DNA of 64,000 bases, from NCBI RefSeq assembly GCF_024970185.1, contig NZ_CP103965.1:5537001-5601000 (forward strand), read 5' to 3'. This document shows positions 45,160-55,852 of the stretch, in pieces. Made by a program: the position numbers and the translations under genes. The notes beneath the pieces are model-generated. The model did no database searches, was not told the DNA's origin, and was given only the letters and a program-made list of their open reading frames with translations. How positions within the stretch are numbered: position 1 is the stretch's first letter; every line of letters starts with the position of its first letter. The DNA is from Pseudomonas sp. N3-W (GTDB lineage Bacteria; Pseudomonadota; Gammaproteobacteria; Pseudomonadales; Pseudomonadaceae).

Positions 45160-45196
45160 AAAAAGCCCGGGGCCATTTCTGGCGCCGGGCTTTTTT
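45160..45196 (-). terminator. Terminator after the YajG-like lipoprotein gene
   Basis: An A-run, GCCCGG and GGCCATTTCTGGC, then GCCGGGC and TTTTTT form a strong bidirectional hairpin directly after the lipoprotein stop on the minus strand. Confidence 0.82.
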
Positions 45197-45211
45197 GAAT
45201 CAAGGGAACGC

Positions 45212-45796
45212 TTATTCGCCGAGCATCTGACCCACGGTCGGGTCCTTGAACACGCGAGTCAACGCGTCGCTCAACACATCGCTGACCAGCTTGGTGTTGG
45301 TTTCCTGGTTCGGCGCCATGCCGAAACGCTGGTTCTGGGACGCGCCGTAACGCCCGCTGTAACGACGATTGCCGTTCTGCACATCAGAGCGGAATGTGGC
45401 ACCAATGGTCGCTTCGGTCACGTAGACGCTGTCTTTAGGCGACTGGTATTGCAGCTCCGACAGGGTCACCGTCAGTTGCGGCGCATTCATGCCATTGGAC
45501 ACCGGGGTGAAGCCCAACAAGCGCACGGCGGCTTCGGCCTGAGCCTGCAACTTCGGCAGGATCTGTGCGCCCTGCACGGTGATGGCGCTGGTCTCCGGGT
45601 ACAGACCGCCACGGGTGCCCAGCGTTGGCGACGGGCGACCGTCCACCACACGAACCACCACTTGCTGGCCATGGCCAACTGCGGCGAGCTGAGTGGTCAG
45701 CTTCGGTTCCGGGCTCAGTTGTTGCGGGCTGTTGGCACAGCCGACGAGGGTCAAACTGGTCACAGTGATCAAACCGAACAACAGGCGTTGCAACAT
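45212..45796 (-). CDS. YajG-family lipoprotein
   Basis: The 194-residue predicted lipoprotein has a signal ending in TLVGCANS (lipobox LVGC). The mature part is typical of the YajG/LPP20-like family: QVVVRVVDGRPSPTLGTRGG, AEAAVRLLGF, QLTVTLSELQY and a C-terminal SDVLSDALTRVFKDPT. It should be attached to the inner leaflet of the outer membrane; function unknown. ATG 45796 follows GGAGAGAAGCGC; the upstream 18 in-frame codons lack a site. Confidence 0.85.
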   Translation of the reverse strand: MLQRLLFGLITVTSLTLVGCANSPQQLSPEPKLTTQLAAVGHGQQVVVRVVDGRPSPTLGTRGGLYPETSAITVQGAQILPKLQAQAEAAVRLLGFTPVSNGMNAPQLTVTLSELQYQSPKDSVYVTEATIGATFRSDVQNGNRRYSGRYGASQNQRFGMAPNQETNTKLVSDVLSDALTRVFKDPTVGQMLGE

Positions 45797-45987
45797 GCGC
45801 TTCTCTCCAGAATCAGGCACAAACAGGCCCGCAGTATAGCTGTGCGCCACTGTGGCTAACTAGCGCCCAGCAATGATTAGCAAAATCTCCGAAAAACCGG
45901 CGCCGTCACATTTCCGTCACGCGCCATACACATTCACGTCACGGCCAACTGGCAACCTTCACCTCAGTCCCCTACAGGTACTTTGCC

Positions 45988-46221
45988 ATGCGTTATCTGA
46001 TCTCGCTGTTCGCGCCACGCCCGCTGCATCGCAGCTTTGCCCTGCTCGACCGCAACGGCCACTGCCAGGCTTTCAAGCAGTGCAGCCTGCAACCCATGGG
46101 CGATGGCTGGGTCGAAATCGAGGAAATTCGCCTTAACTGGCTGCACCAACCCTTGCCCGCCAGCGCCCTTGTCGTGCAGCGTCAAGCACGCCCACGCGCA
46201 CAACAACTGTTGGCCTCCTGA
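45988..46221 (+). CDS. Conserved small hypothetical protein
   Basis: The 77-residue protein (RYLISLFAPRPLHRSFALLD, then GWVEIEEIRLNWLHQPLPAS) is basic with one hydrophobic N-terminal patch. I do not recognise a family. The start is ATG 45988 with a weak upstream site (CTACAGGTACTTTGCC). It lies between the divergent YajG-type gene and the mqo leader. Confidence 0.55.
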   Translation: MRYLISLFAPRPLHRSFALLDRNGHCQAFKQCSLQPMGDGWVEIEEIRLNWLHQPLPASALVVQRQARPRAQQLLAS

Positions 46222-46962
46222 CCGCACGCCTAATAAAAGTCATTAAACACGACCATTTCCCTGCGTTTCTTAGATACAATCTCCCCCCGATTATAAGGAC
46301 GTCTCCTGATCGGGCCTCGCAGCATCGTCAAAGCACTAGCCTTTGACACCCGTACCGCCCACAGAGAGCCGCCCACACAGATCGAGTGAAGCTGGCGCGC
46401 TTGCGGTTTTTCCTTTGCAAACCACCACCTTTTCGCGAATCTGCAGAGCTGTCATTACGCTCGGTCACTGAGCTGTTTGCCCGTTTTTGCCTGCCATGTC
46501 ACCCATGTCGGCAATCCAACCGGGCACGGTGCCAGGCTGGGACAGCCCTTTTTTGAGGTTCACGTCTTCAAAAGAGCGTGAAAAAAACGGGTTTTCACAA
46601 CTTCACAAGAGTGTGGCGAGCAAATGAATAGTTTTGCGTCTGAACATGCACCATTAGCGTCTGGAACAGCCCAACGACACAGGACCGGATACGCCTCGAA
46701 TACCGGAGCCTGAAGCCTGTCCGCTACGGATTTGGTTGCACAAACGGATGTCTCGGCCATAAGTCGAATTGCCTCCCGCGCGCTGAAGTGAGTTCATATG
46801 GCTCATAGGCCCGGCAGGTAGCGTCCGTCGAAGTTGCGATAAATTGCGAAGATTCGGACATGGCGTTCCTGGCCATGGGTACCTGGGGCATCACTGACAC
46901 GCCCCGTCACTCCTGGCAGCCATGCCGACAATTTGGTGCTGCAGATTTTGGAGACGCGTTAA
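46222..46962 (+). promoter_or_regulatory. Long upstream region and possible leader RNA of mqo
   Basis: No gene is seen in 741 bases. A good -10 box TACAAT lies at 46275-46280. It is directly followed by a two-tier hairpin (CCCGAT with ATCGGG at 46286-46314, enclosing AGGA with TCCT), as at the start of a structured transcript. More GC-rich inverted segments follow. The mqo start codon is about 650 bases further on, behind TTTTGGAGACGCG. This could be an unusually long 5' leader or a separate small RNA; no known family was recognised. Confidence 0.45.
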
Positions 46963-48471
46963 ATGGCGCATAACGAAGCAGTCGACGTAGTTCTGGTTGG
47001 GGCCGGCATCATGAGTGCCACCCTTGCCGTACTGCTCAAAGAGCTCGACCCCGCGATCAAGCTGGAAGTCGTCGAGCTGATGGATTCCGGTGCCGCGGAG
47101 AGTTCCAACCCGTGGAACAACGCCGGCACCGGTCACGCCGGGCTGTGTGAGCTCAACTACACGCCGCAGGCCGCCGACGGCACCGTCGATATCAAGAAAG
47201 CCGTGCACATCAACACCCAGTTCGAGGTGTCGAAGCAGTTCTGGTCGTACCTGACCCAGAAGGGCACCTTCGGTTCGTGCAAATCCTTCATCAGCCCAGT
47301 GCCGCACCTGAGCTTCGTGCAAGGCGACAAAGGCGTGTCCTTCCTCAAGGATCGCTTCAACGTGCTGAGCAAGCACCACGCCTTCTCGGACATGGAATAC
47401 ACCGAAGACAAGGCCACTATGGCCGAGTGGATGCCGCTGATGATGCCGGGCCGTCCTGCCGACGAAGTCATTGCCGCCACCCGGGTGATGAACGGCACCG
47501 ACGTCAACTTCGGCGCTCTGACCAATCAGTTGCTCAAGCACCTGACCAGCGCACCCGACACCCAGGTCAAGTACTGCAAGCGCGTGACCGGCCTCAAGCG
47601 TAATGGCAGCGGCTGGACCGTCAGCATCAAGGACGTCAACAGCGGCAACAGCCGTGAAGTCGATGCCAAATTCGTCTTCCTCGGCGCCGGCGGTGCGGCG
47701 TTGCCGTTGCTGCAAGCATCGGGCATCGAAGAGAGCAAAGGTTTCGGCGGCTTCCCGATCAGCGGCCAGTGGCTGCGTTGCGACAACCCGGAAGTGGTCA
47801 AGCACCACCAGGCCAAGGTCTACAGCCAGGCTGCCGTGGGCTCGCCACCGATGTCCGTGCCGCACCTGGACACCCGCGTGGTCGATGGCAAGAAATCCCT
47901 GCTGTTCGGGCCATACGCCGGTTTCACCACCAAATTCCTCAAGCACGGTTCGTTCATGGACCTGCCAATGTCGGTTCGCGCCGGCAACATCGGCCCGATG
48001 CTGGCCGTGGCAAAAAACAACATGGACCTGACCAAGTACCTGGTCAGCGAAGTGATGCAGTCGATGGAACAGCGTCTGGAATCCCTGCGTCGCTTCTACC
48101 CGCAAGCGAAAGCCGAGGACTGGCGCCTGGAAGTGGCCGGCCAACGGGTGCAGATCATCAAGAAAGACCCGAAAAAGGGCGGTGTGCTGCAATTTGGCAC
48201 CGAACTGGTCTCGGCCAAGGACGGATCTCTTGCTGCACTGCTCGGCGCCTCGCCAGGCGCTTCGGTGACCGTTTCGATCATGCTGGAACTGATCGAAAAA
48301 TGCTTCCCGAACAAAGCGTCCGGTGAATGGGCTGCCAAACTGGCGGAGATTTTCCCGGCTCGCGAGAAAGTCCTGGAAACCGACGCAGCGCTGTATCGCA
48401 AGATCAACGCGCACAACAACGTCGCGCTGGAACTGGTTGAAGCCAGTAACGAGACCGAAAGCTACGCCTGA
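46963..48471 (+). CDS. mqo: Malate:quinone oxidoreductase
   Basis: This is the FAD-dependent membrane-associated enzyme that oxidises malate to oxaloacetate and reduces the quinone pool, replacing or backing up soluble malate dehydrogenase in pseudomonads. The 502 residues begin with [19 protein letters not shown] (FAD-binding). Family blocks [37 protein letters not shown] and [15 protein letters not shown] are present. The start is ATG 46963 behind GGAGACGCG. It has its own terminator. Confidence 0.95.
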   Translation: MAHNEAVDVVLVGAGIMSATLAVLLKELDPAIKLEVVELMDSGAAESSNPWNNAGTGHAGLCELNYTPQAADGTVDIKKAVHINTQFEVSKQFWSYLTQKGTFGSCKSFISPVPHLSFVQGDKGVSFLKDRFNVLSKHHAFSDMEYTEDKATMAEWMPLMMPGRPADEVIAATRVMNGTDVNFGALTNQLLKHLTSAPDTQVKYCKRVTGLKRNGSGWTVSIKDVNSGNSREVDAKFVFLGAGGAALPLLQASGIEESKGFGGFPISGQWLRCDNPEVVKHHQAKVYSQAAVGSPPMSVPHLDTRVVDGKKSLLFGPYAGFTTKFLKHGSFMDLPMSVRAGNIGPMLAVAKNNMDLTKYLVSEVMQSMEQRLESLRRFYPQAKAEDWRLEVAGQRVQIIKKDPKKGGVLQFGTELVSAKDGSLAALLGASPGASVTVSIMLELIEKCFPNKASGEWAAKLAEIFPAREKVLETDAALYRKINAHNNVALELVEASNETESYA

Positions 48472-48482
48472 TTCGGCCCCAC

Positions 48483-48522
48483 AAAAAACGCCCCGCTCTC
48501 ATTGAGAACGGGGCGTTTTTTT
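48483..48522 (+). terminator. Terminator after mqo
   Basis: AACGCCCCG with CGGGGCGTT and an inner TCTC/GAGA pair, flanked by A-run and T-run; perfect intrinsic terminator 12 bases past the mqo stop. Confidence 0.9.
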
Positions 48523-48548
48523 ATGGGCGATGAAACAATTCTTGCCAT

Positions 48549-48661
48549 TGTGGCGAGGGAGCTTGCGCCCGCTTGAGTGCGCAGCGCTCACAAAACCTCC
48601 GCTGCTCGCACAATTCCGGGGCCGCTACGCAGCCCAGCGGGAGCAAGCTCCCTCGCCACAA
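48549..48661. repeat. REPIN, family B, full-length copy
   Basis: Inverted arms (GTGGCGAGGGAGCTTGC and GCAAGCTCCCTCGCCACA) enclose about 75 bases. The interior (CTTGAGTGCGCAGCGCTCAC, then GGGGCCGCT, then CCCAGCGGG) is shared with the copy at 52267-52379. A run of ten G follows within 15 bases. Confidence 0.9.
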
Positions 48662-48698
48662 CTGCGGGGGGGGGGCTCTCAAATCTCGAGTCCCGGGG

Positions 48699-48986
48699 TT
48701 AACCGCGAGCCTTGTCGATCAACTCGATGTACTCGGCCGCATTACGCTGATCCTTGATCAGGGCGACAAAGTCATTGCCGTGCTCATCCTGGCCATCAAC
48801 GTCATACCCGGCCTCGACGAAGAACGTCAGAAACCGCTCGAAGTCATCGATACGCAGGCCACGATAAGCCTTGATCAGTTTGTGCAGCGACGGCGAAGTG
48901 GCGTCGACCGGCTCGAAGTCGAGGAACAATTTGATCTGCACATCGCCGATCTCGTCACCAATCAGTTGCTTCTTATCTTTACGCAT
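48699..48986 (-). CDS. PA4642-family protein
   Basis: The 95-residue soluble protein (RKDKKQLIGDEIGDVQIKLF, then FERFLTFFVEAGYDVDGQDE and EYIELIDKARG) is conserved in pseudomonads. In P. aeruginosa the homologue PA4642 lies near mqoB (PA4640), hpt, upp and uraA as here, so gene order supports the call. It has a YPEB-like mixed alpha fold by composition only; function unknown. Confidence 0.85.
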   Translation of the reverse strand: MRKDKKQLIGDEIGDVQIKLFLDFEPVDATSPSLHKLIKAYRGLRIDDFERFLTFFVEAGYDVDGQDEHGNDFVALIKDQRNAAEYIELIDKARG

Positions 48987-49136
48987 TGCCGACTCCAGCT
49001 CGCAGACATTTCACGGGCGGGCAGTTTACCCCTGCGCGAGCGTCAGGCTCAACGCGCACGCACGGTGCGCTGCAGCCACAGGCAGGCTGAGGTTGCAGGG
49101 TTGCCCTACAACATAGAATCTCCCACAGGGCAAACA

Positions 49137-49610
49137 TCAATCGAACTGCGCGAGCATCCACGCCTGATACTCGGCCACGCCGGCCTCGCCTTCGCGTGGC
49201 GCCCAGTGAGCCAGCTCACCTTCACCGACCGGGCGATAAGGGCCGGACTTGCACTCGAACATCAAGCTGTCCGCCTCCAGCACCACCAAGCCGTGATAGA
49301 CACCCGCAGGAAGGTCCACGCCCAGGCAATCGCCCCCGGCCTGCAGCACGCGCTTATCGGTGACCTGACCTGACTCGTCAAAAATCAACACACCGAGACG
49401 GCCCCGCAGCACCAGCAGGGTTTCGGCCTTGTCGTCGCTCAAGTGCCGATGAGGCGGGATGTAGGTGTTCGGCTGCAACCCCACCGCCATTCGGTGGCAG
49501 GGTTCTTCCATCTGGTGGAAGTTGTGATGCTGCCGGCCACGAGGGCTGCCTGCAGCTTTCTCGGCCAATTCGGTGAACAGGGTTTGATCCAGAAAGCTCG
49601 GCGTGGCCAT
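49137..49610 (-). CDS. WbuC-family cupin metalloprotein
   Basis: The 157-residue protein has the cupin core at about residues 45-125, with metal-ligand-type motifs YIPPHRHLSDDKAETLLVLRG and the trailing GVYHGLVVLE. WbuC proteins are named from O-antigen loci, but this copy sits in a nucleotide-salvage neighbourhood, so its substrate is open. The start at 49610 lies three bases from the hpt stop, so it is probably cotranscribed with hpt. Confidence 0.82.
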   Translation of the reverse strand: MATPSFLDQTLFTELAEKAAGSPRGRQHHNFHQMEEPCHRMAVGLQPNTYIPPHRHLSDDKAETLLVLRGRLGVLIFDESGQVTDKRVLQAGGDCLGVDLPAGVYHGLVVLEADSLMFECKSGPYRPVGEGELAHWAPREGEAGVAEYQAWMLAQFD

Positions 49611-49612
49611 GA

Positions 49613-50170
49613 TTACATTCCTTTGACAGCAAAAATCCCGTTGGCGTTACGCCAGTATCCTTTGTAGTCCATACCGTAGCCGAAGATGTAGCGGTCGATG
49701 CACGGCAGACCGACGAAATCGGCTTTGAGGTCCGGACGCGCCTTGCGGTCGTGGTCCTTGTCGATCAGCACGGCGGTGTGCACTTTACGTGCGCCGGCAT
49801 GTTTGCAGTAGTCAATGATCGCGCCCAGGGTGTGGCCTTCGTCGAGGATGTCGTCGATGATCAGCACGTCACGGTCGAGGAACGACACTTCCGGCTTGGC
49901 TTTCCAGAACAGGTCGCCACCGCTGGTTTCGTTGCGATAACGGGTGGCGTGCAGGTAGGACGCTTCCAGCGGGAAGTGCAAATGGGTGAGCAGCTTGCCG
50001 GAGAAAATCAGGCCGCCGTTCATCACGCAGAAGACCACCGGGTTGGTGTCCGCCAGTTGTTCGTTGATTTGTGCACCGACGCGGGCGATGGCCGCTTCGA
50101 CTTCAGCTTCGGTGTACAGGCAGTCAGCCTCTCGCATGATTTGACGGATATGCTCGAGATCAGCGGACAT
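49613..50170 (-). CDS. hpt: Hypoxanthine-guanine phosphoribosyltransferase
   Basis: This purine salvage enzyme joins hypoxanthine or guanine to PRPP. The 185 residues include the PRPP-binding loop LIIDDILDEGHTLGA at about residue 100 and FVGLPCIDRYIFGYGMDYKG at the base-binding end. ATG 50170 follows CTGGAGAGCGCC, giving SADLEHIRQIMREADCL; an upstream start lacks a good site. It is divergent from upp, sharing the control region at 50171-50333. Confidence 0.93.
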   Translation of the reverse strand: MSADLEHIRQIMREADCLYTEAEVEAAIARVGAQINEQLADTNPVVFCVMNGGLIFSGKLLTHLHFPLEASYLHATRYRNETSGGDLFWKAKPEVSFLDRDVLIIDDILDEGHTLGAIIDYCKHAGARKVHTAVLIDKDHDRKARPDLKADFVGLPCIDRYIFGYGMDYKGYWRNANGIFAVKGM

Positions 50171-50333
50171 GGCGCTCTCCAGGGGGACGGATTCGGGAAA
50201 AGCGGGCAAAGGTACGCATCCCGCTCGGTCAGATCAAGCCTTTGTGGACTAACGTACAGCATGTCTATAGGACAACACCCTCGGATAGATTAATCTAGGC
50301 CGCTTTTTTTGCCCGCCGCCGGAGCCTTTCCCC

Positions 50334-50972
50334 ATGCCCATCCAAGAGATCCGCCACCCGCTGATCCGTCATAAACTTGGCCTTATGCGCCGCGCAGACA
50401 TCAGCACCAAGAATTTCCGTGAGCTCGCTCAGGAAGTCGGTGCCCTGCTGACCTACGAAGCCACCAAAGACCTGCCGCTTGAGACCTACGATATCGAAGG
50501 TTGGTGCGGCACCGTGTCGGTGGAGAAAATCGCTGGCAAGAAAATTACCGTGGTGCCGATCCTGCGTGCCGGTATCGGCATGCTCGAAGGCGTACTGAGC
50601 CTGATCCCGGGCGCCAAAGTCAGCGCCGTGGGCGTGGCTCGTAACGAAGAAACGTTGCAAGCCCACACCTACCTGGAAAAACTGGTTCCGGAAATCAATG
50701 AACGCCTGGCCATGATCATCGACCCGATGCTCGCCACCGGCAGTTCCATGGTTGCCACCATCGACCTGCTGAAAAAAGCCGGTTGCCGCGACATCCGCGC
50801 CATGGTGCTGGTCGCAGCCCCGGAAGGCATTGCCGCTGTAGAGAAAGCGCACCCGGACGTGAAAATCTACACCGCGTCCATCGATGAACGACTCAACGAA
50901 CACGGTTACATCATCCCAGGCCTGGGCGACGCCGGAGACAAGATCTTCGGCACCAAGCAGAAGGACGCGTGA
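50334..50972 (+). CDS. upp: Uracil phosphoribosyltransferase
   Basis: The 212-residue pyrimidine salvage enzyme converts uracil and PRPP to UMP. It carries the PRPP motif [20 protein letters not shown] and the C-terminal uracil-binding segment [20 protein letters not shown]. The start [20 protein letters not shown] is standard. It lies two bases upstream of uraA, forming the usual upp-uraA operon. Confidence 0.97.
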   Translation: MPIQEIRHPLIRHKLGLMRRADISTKNFRELAQEVGALLTYEATKDLPLETYDIEGWCGTVSVEKIAGKKITVVPILRAGIGMLEGVLSLIPGAKVSAVGVARNEETLQAHTYLEKLVPEINERLAMIIDPMLATGSSMVATIDLLKKAGCRDIRAMVLVAAPEGIAAVEKAHPDVKIYTASIDERLNEHGYIIPGLGDAGDKIFGTKQKDA

Positions 50973-50974
50973 CC

Positions 50975-52249
50975 ATGCAGGATGAGTTCAACGATCCGCT
51001 CTGGCGCACGGTGCTGTCCGGCGCCCAGATGCTGTTCGTGGCGTTTGGCGCCCTGGTGTTGATGCCACTGATTACCGGCCTCGACCCGAACGTGGCGCTG
51101 TTCACCGCAGGTCTTGGGACGATTTTGTTCCAGATCGTTACCGGGCGTCAGGTGCCGGTGTTCCTGGCGTCGAGCTTTGCCTTTATCACTCCGATCATCC
51201 TCGCCAAGGGCCAGTTCGGCCTCGCGGCGACCATGGGCGGCGTGATGGCGGCGGGTTTCGTCTACACCTTCATGGGGCTTGCGGTGAAGATCAAGGGCAC
51301 CGGTTTTATCGACCGGATGCTGCCACCCGTGGTGATCGGGCCTGTGATCATCTCCATCGGCCTGGCCATGGCGCCGATTGCCGCCAACATGGCGATGGGC
51401 AAGGCCGGCGACGGCTCCGAGCTGATTCATTACCAGACCGCGATGCTGATCTCGATGCCGGCGCTGCTGACCACCCTGATCGTGGCCGTGTTCGGCAAAG
51501 GCATTTTCCGCCTGGTGCCGATCATCTCCGGCGTGCTGGTAGGGTTTGGCATGGCGTTCTATTTCGGTGTCGTCGATACCGCGAAGATTGCCGCCGCCCC
51601 ATGGTTTGCGATACCGCACTTCACCGCGCCGGAATTCAACTGGCAGGCAATTCTGTTCATCGTTCCGGTCGCACTGGCCCCGGCCATCGAGCATATCGGC
51701 GGGGTGATTGCCGTGGGCAGCGTGACCGGTCGCGATTACCTGAAAAAGCCCGGCCTGCACCGCACCCTGCTCGGCGATGGCATTGCCACCACCGCTGCCG
51801 GCCTGTTCGGCGGCCCGCCCAACACCACGTACGCCGAAGTCACTGGCGCGGTGATGCTGACCAAGAACTACAACCCGAAAATCATGACCTGGGCGGCGAT
51901 CTTTGCCATCAGCCTCGCGTTTGTCGGCAAGTTCGGCGCGCTGCTGCAAAGCATTCCGGTGCCGGTAATGGGCGGGATTCTGTGCCTGTTGTTCGGTTCG
52001 ATTGCGGCCGTGGGGATGAACACGCTGATCCGCCACAAGATCGATCTGGGCGAGGCGCGCAATCTGGTGATTGTGTCGGTGACCCTGGTGTTCGGGATCG
52101 GCGGTGTGCTGATCGGCACCGGCACCGGACCTGACGACTTCGGCCTCAAAGGCATCGCGCTGTGTGCGGTGGTGGCGATTGTGCTGAACCTGTTGCTGCC
52201 GGGCAATGATGGCTGGAAGCACAAGAAGGCGGATGATCCGCTGCTTTAA
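50975..52249 (+). CDS. uraA: Uracil permease (NCS2 family)
   Basis: The 424-residue uracil:proton symporter has about 14 membrane segments. The NCS2 signature is seen as VALAPAIEHIGGVIAVGSVTG (about residue 235) and the core loop GLFGGPPNTTYAEVTGAV. ATG 50975 follows AAGGACGCGTGACC, three bases after the upp stop; a GTG at 50969 that overlaps upp is the alternative. It supplies uracil for Upp. Confidence 0.95.
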   Translation: MQDEFNDPLWRTVLSGAQMLFVAFGALVLMPLITGLDPNVALFTAGLGTILFQIVTGRQVPVFLASSFAFITPIILAKGQFGLAATMGGVMAAGFVYTFMGLAVKIKGTGFIDRMLPPVVIGPVIISIGLAMAPIAANMAMGKAGDGSELIHYQTAMLISMPALLTTLIVAVFGKGIFRLVPIISGVLVGFGMAFYFGVVDTAKIAAAPWFAIPHFTAPEFNWQAILFIVPVALAPAIEHIGGVIAVGSVTGRDYLKKPGLHRTLLGDGIATTAAGLFGGPPNTTYAEVTGAVMLTKNYNPKIMTWAAIFAISLAFVGKFGALLQSIPVPVMGGILCLLFGSIAAVGMNTLIRHKIDLGEARNLVIVSVTLVFGIGGVLIGTGTGPDDFGLKGIALCAVVAIVLNLLLPGNDGWKHKKADDPLL

Positions 52250-52266
52250 GGTGGTACACGACACAT

Positions 52267-52379
52267 TGTGGCGAGGGAGCTTGCTCCCGCTTGAGTGCGC
52301 AGCACTCACAAAATCTTCATTGATTGCAAGAATTTTGGGGCCGCTTCGCGACCCAGCGGGAGCAAGCTCCCTCGCCACA
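52267..52379. repeat. REPIN, family B, full-length copy
   Basis: Inverted arms of GTGGCGAGGGAGCTTGCTCC enclose an interior very similar to the copy at 48549-48661, including CTTGAGTGCGCAG, the CTCACAAAA tract and CCCAGCGGGAG. It lies between the convergent uraA and hemH. Confidence 0.92.
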
Positions 52380-52382
52380 TTT

Positions 52383-53408
52383 CTACAGCGCCAACGGCGC
52401 CCTTTCACACAGCGTGTTCAACGCCCTCGCCCACTGCGGATCATCGTTGAGGCACGGCACCAGCACCAACTCCTCGCCCCCCGCCTCGCGGAACTGCTCC
52501 AGCCCGCGATCGCCGATCTCTTCCAGCGTCTCGATGCAATCAGCGACGAACGCCGGGCACATCACCAGAATCTTCTTCACTCCGCTTTTGGCCAACTCAT
52601 CGAGGCGTGCCTCGGTATAGGGTTCGATCCACTTGGCACGACCCAGTCGCGACTGGAACGACACGGACCATTTGCCATCCGCCAGGCCCATGCGCCTGGC
52701 AAACTCGGACGCAGTGCGCAGGCATTGTGCGCGATAACAGGTGGCCAACACCGCCGCGGAGGCATTCTTGCAGCAGTCCTCGTTCTTGAAACAATGCTGG
52801 CCCGTCGGATCGAGCTTGGTCAGGTGCCGTTCCGGCAGACCATGGAAGCTCAGCAGCAGATGATCGTGTGGCTGCTCCAGATACGGCCTGGCACTGGCCA
52901 CCAGCGCATCGAGGTATTCCGGTTGATCGTAGAACGGCTGAAGAATCGAGAACTGCACATCCAGTTTTTTCTCCCGCACCACACGCTTGGCCTCTTCGAT
53001 CACCGTGGTCACGGTGCTGTCGGCAAACTGTGGATACAGCGGCGCAAGGGTGACTCTCTTGTGACCCTGGGCAACCAGTTGCAACAACTTCGACTCAATG
53101 GAGGGTTCGCCATAACGCATCGCCAGTTCCACCGGACCATGGGTCCACTGGGCGGTCATGGCCTGCTGCAGACGTTTGCTCAGCACCACCAGCGGCGAAC
53201 CTTCTTCCCACCAGATCGAAGCGTAGGCGTGAGCTGACTGCTCCGGGCGCTTGATCAGGATCAGCGACACCAGCAAGCGCCGCACCGGCCACGGCAGGTC
53301 AATCACGTACGGGTCCATCAGAAATTGATTGAGGTAGCTGCGCACATCCGCCACCGAAGTGGAAGCAGGTGAGCCCAGGTTGACCAGAAGCAACGCGTGA
53401 TCGGTCAT
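52383..53408 (-). CDS. hemH: Ferrochelatase
   Basis: The last enzyme of haem synthesis inserts Fe2+ into protoporphyrin IX. The 341 residues show the family pattern [11 protein letters not shown] at the N-terminus, [12 protein letters not shown] (active-site His), [10 protein letters not shown] and [20 protein letters not shown] (the conserved Glu). ATG 53408 was chosen. The start lies 13 bases from the stop of the TIGR01777 gene, so they are probably cotranscribed. Its position next to light-response genes may reflect porphyrin phototoxicity, which is inference. Confidence 0.95.
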   Translation of the reverse strand: MTDHALLLVNLGSPASTSVADVRSYLNQFLMDPYVIDLPWPVRRLLVSLILIKRPEQSAHAYASIWWEEGSPLVVLSKRLQQAMTAQWTHGPVELAMRYGEPSIESKLLQLVAQGHKRVTLAPLYPQFADSTVTTVIEEAKRVVREKKLDVQFSILQPFYDQPEYLDALVASARPYLEQPHDHLLLSFHGLPERHLTKLDPTGQHCFKNEDCCKNASAAVLATCYRAQCLRTASEFARRMGLADGKWSVSFQSRLGRAKWIEPYTEARLDELAKSGVKKILVMCPAFVADCIETLEEIGDRGLEQFREAGGEELVLVPCLNDDPQWARALNTLCERAPLAL

Positions 53409-53421
53409 GCAACGTCCTATT

Positions 53422-54324
53422 TCAAAGGCGGCTGGACAGATCGTCCAAAGCCGCGCGCAAATCAGTGAACTGGAAAGTGAAACCCGCCGCCAGCAAGCGC
53501 GCCGGTATGGCCCGCTGGCCGCCCAGCAATAACAACGACAACTCGCCCAGACCGACCTTGAGTGCGAAGGCCGGCATCGGCATGAATGCCGGGCGGTGCA
53601 GCACGCTGCCCAGCGTTTTGGCAAATTCGCGATTGCGCACCGGGGTCGGCGCGCAGGCATTATATGGACCGGCGGCTTCATTGCGATGCAGAAGAAAATC
53701 AATCAGGGCGATTTGATCCTTGATATGAATCCACGGCATCCACTGCCGACCGTTGCCCATCGGGCCACCCAGCCCCAGTTTGAACGCCAGCAACAGCCGC
53801 GACAAAAAGCCGCCTTCAGCCGACAGCACCAACCCGGTACGCAGCAGGATCACCCGCACGCCCAAGGCTTCGGCACGCTGGGCGGTCTCCTCCCAGGCGA
53901 TGCTCAACTGACTGGCGAAATCATCGACAACCGGCGGCGAATCCTCGGTCAACTCGCGCTCACCGCCATCGCCATACCAGCCGACAGCGGAGCCAGAGAT
54001 CAGCACCTGCGGTTTGTGATCGCGACTTTCCAGCCAGGTCAGCAAGGTTTCAGTCAACGTGATCCGGCTGCTCCACAGCAACCCCTTGCGCTTGTGGGTC
54101 CAGAGCCGATCGGCAATCGGCGCGCCTGCGAGGTTGATCACGGCATCTACCGGCTCTTGACCAATGTCCTCAAGTCGGCCAATACCGCGCACTTGAGCGC
54201 CACAAATCTTCGCGACTTTTGCAGGCTGTCGGCTCCAGACCGTGAGCCGATGACCCTGGCTTGACCAGTGCCGGCAGAGCTGACGTCCTATCAAACCAGT
54301 ACCGCCGGTCAGCAATATGTGCAT
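53422..54324 (-). CDS. TIGR01777-family NAD-dependent epimerase-like oxidoreductase
   Basis: The 300-residue SDR-extended protein begins [19 protein letters not shown] (NADP-binding). The family blocks [41 protein letters not shown] and [20 protein letters not shown] are present, close to E. coli YfcH. The TIGR01777 family appears in light-regulated and cell-division settings, with no fixed function. It is divergent from the flavoprotein at 54521, with a LitR-type operator between. Confidence 0.9.
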   Translation of the reverse strand: MHILLTGGTGLIGRQLCRHWSSQGHRLTVWSRQPAKVAKICGAQVRGIGRLEDIGQEPVDAVINLAGAPIADRLWTHKRKGLLWSSRITLTETLLTWLESRDHKPQVLISGSAVGWYGDGGERELTEDSPPVVDDFASQLSIAWEETAQRAEALGVRVILLRTGLVLSAEGGFLSRLLLAFKLGLGGPMGNGRQWMPWIHIKDQIALIDFLLHRNEAAGPYNACAPTPVRNREFAKTLGSVLHRPAFMPMPAFALKVGLGELSLLLLGGQRAIPARLLAAGFTFQFTDLRAALDDLSSRL

Positions 54325-54445
54325 GACATCTTCCTCGCGTGGCGTTTTACCCGGATCACTAGTCTATTTTTATAAGCAGGGATCTTTCGTATCGAGCAGG
54401 TTCTATGTTTAACAATAGGCCAAGCTGTCAGAACGATAACGCTAA

Positions 54446-55719
<1,274 letters not shown>

Positions 55720-55755
55720 CCCCACCCTGTGGGAGCCTGTGGCGCATTCAAAACC

Positions 55756-55779
55756 TATACAATTAATTTGACTTGTACA
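55756..55779. promoter_or_regulatory. LitR/PplR1-type operator 1 of the DUF523-phrB operon
   Basis: TATACA at 55756-55761 and TGTACA at 55774-55779 are separated by exactly 12 bases, a perfect match to the T(G/A)TACA-N12-TGTA(C/T)A consensus. The right half overlaps the -35 region TTGACT of the promoter at 55768-55795. Confidence 0.75.
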
Positions 55780-55795
55780 CCTTTGAATCTATGAT
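55768..55795 (+). promoter_or_regulatory. Sigma70-type promoter of the DUF523-phrB operon
   Basis: TTGACT (55768-55773), 16 bases, TATGAT (55790-55795); start expected near 55802, about 50 bases before ATG 55853. Operator 1 overlaps the -35 box and operator 2 lies just downstream of the start point, a classic repressor arrangement. Confidence 0.6.
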
Positions 55796-55805
55796 GAACC
55801 CATGT

Positions 55806-55829
55806 TGTACAGAATCAATATTCTGTACA
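55806..55829. promoter_or_regulatory. LitR/PplR1-type operator 2 of the DUF523-phrB operon
   Basis: TGTACA at 55806-55811 and TGTACA at 55824-55829, again with exactly 12 bases between, and an imperfectly palindromic spacer GAATCAATATTC. It sits in the predicted initial transcribed region, centred about 48 bases from operator 1. Confidence 0.78.
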
Positions 55830-55852
55830 GGTTTAGATTCGAGGTGGTTCCG

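Noticed and set aside
50906..52408. 500-codon frame antisense to uraA
   Set aside because: His/Gly-rich shadow of a membrane-protein gene, no start signal and no domain.
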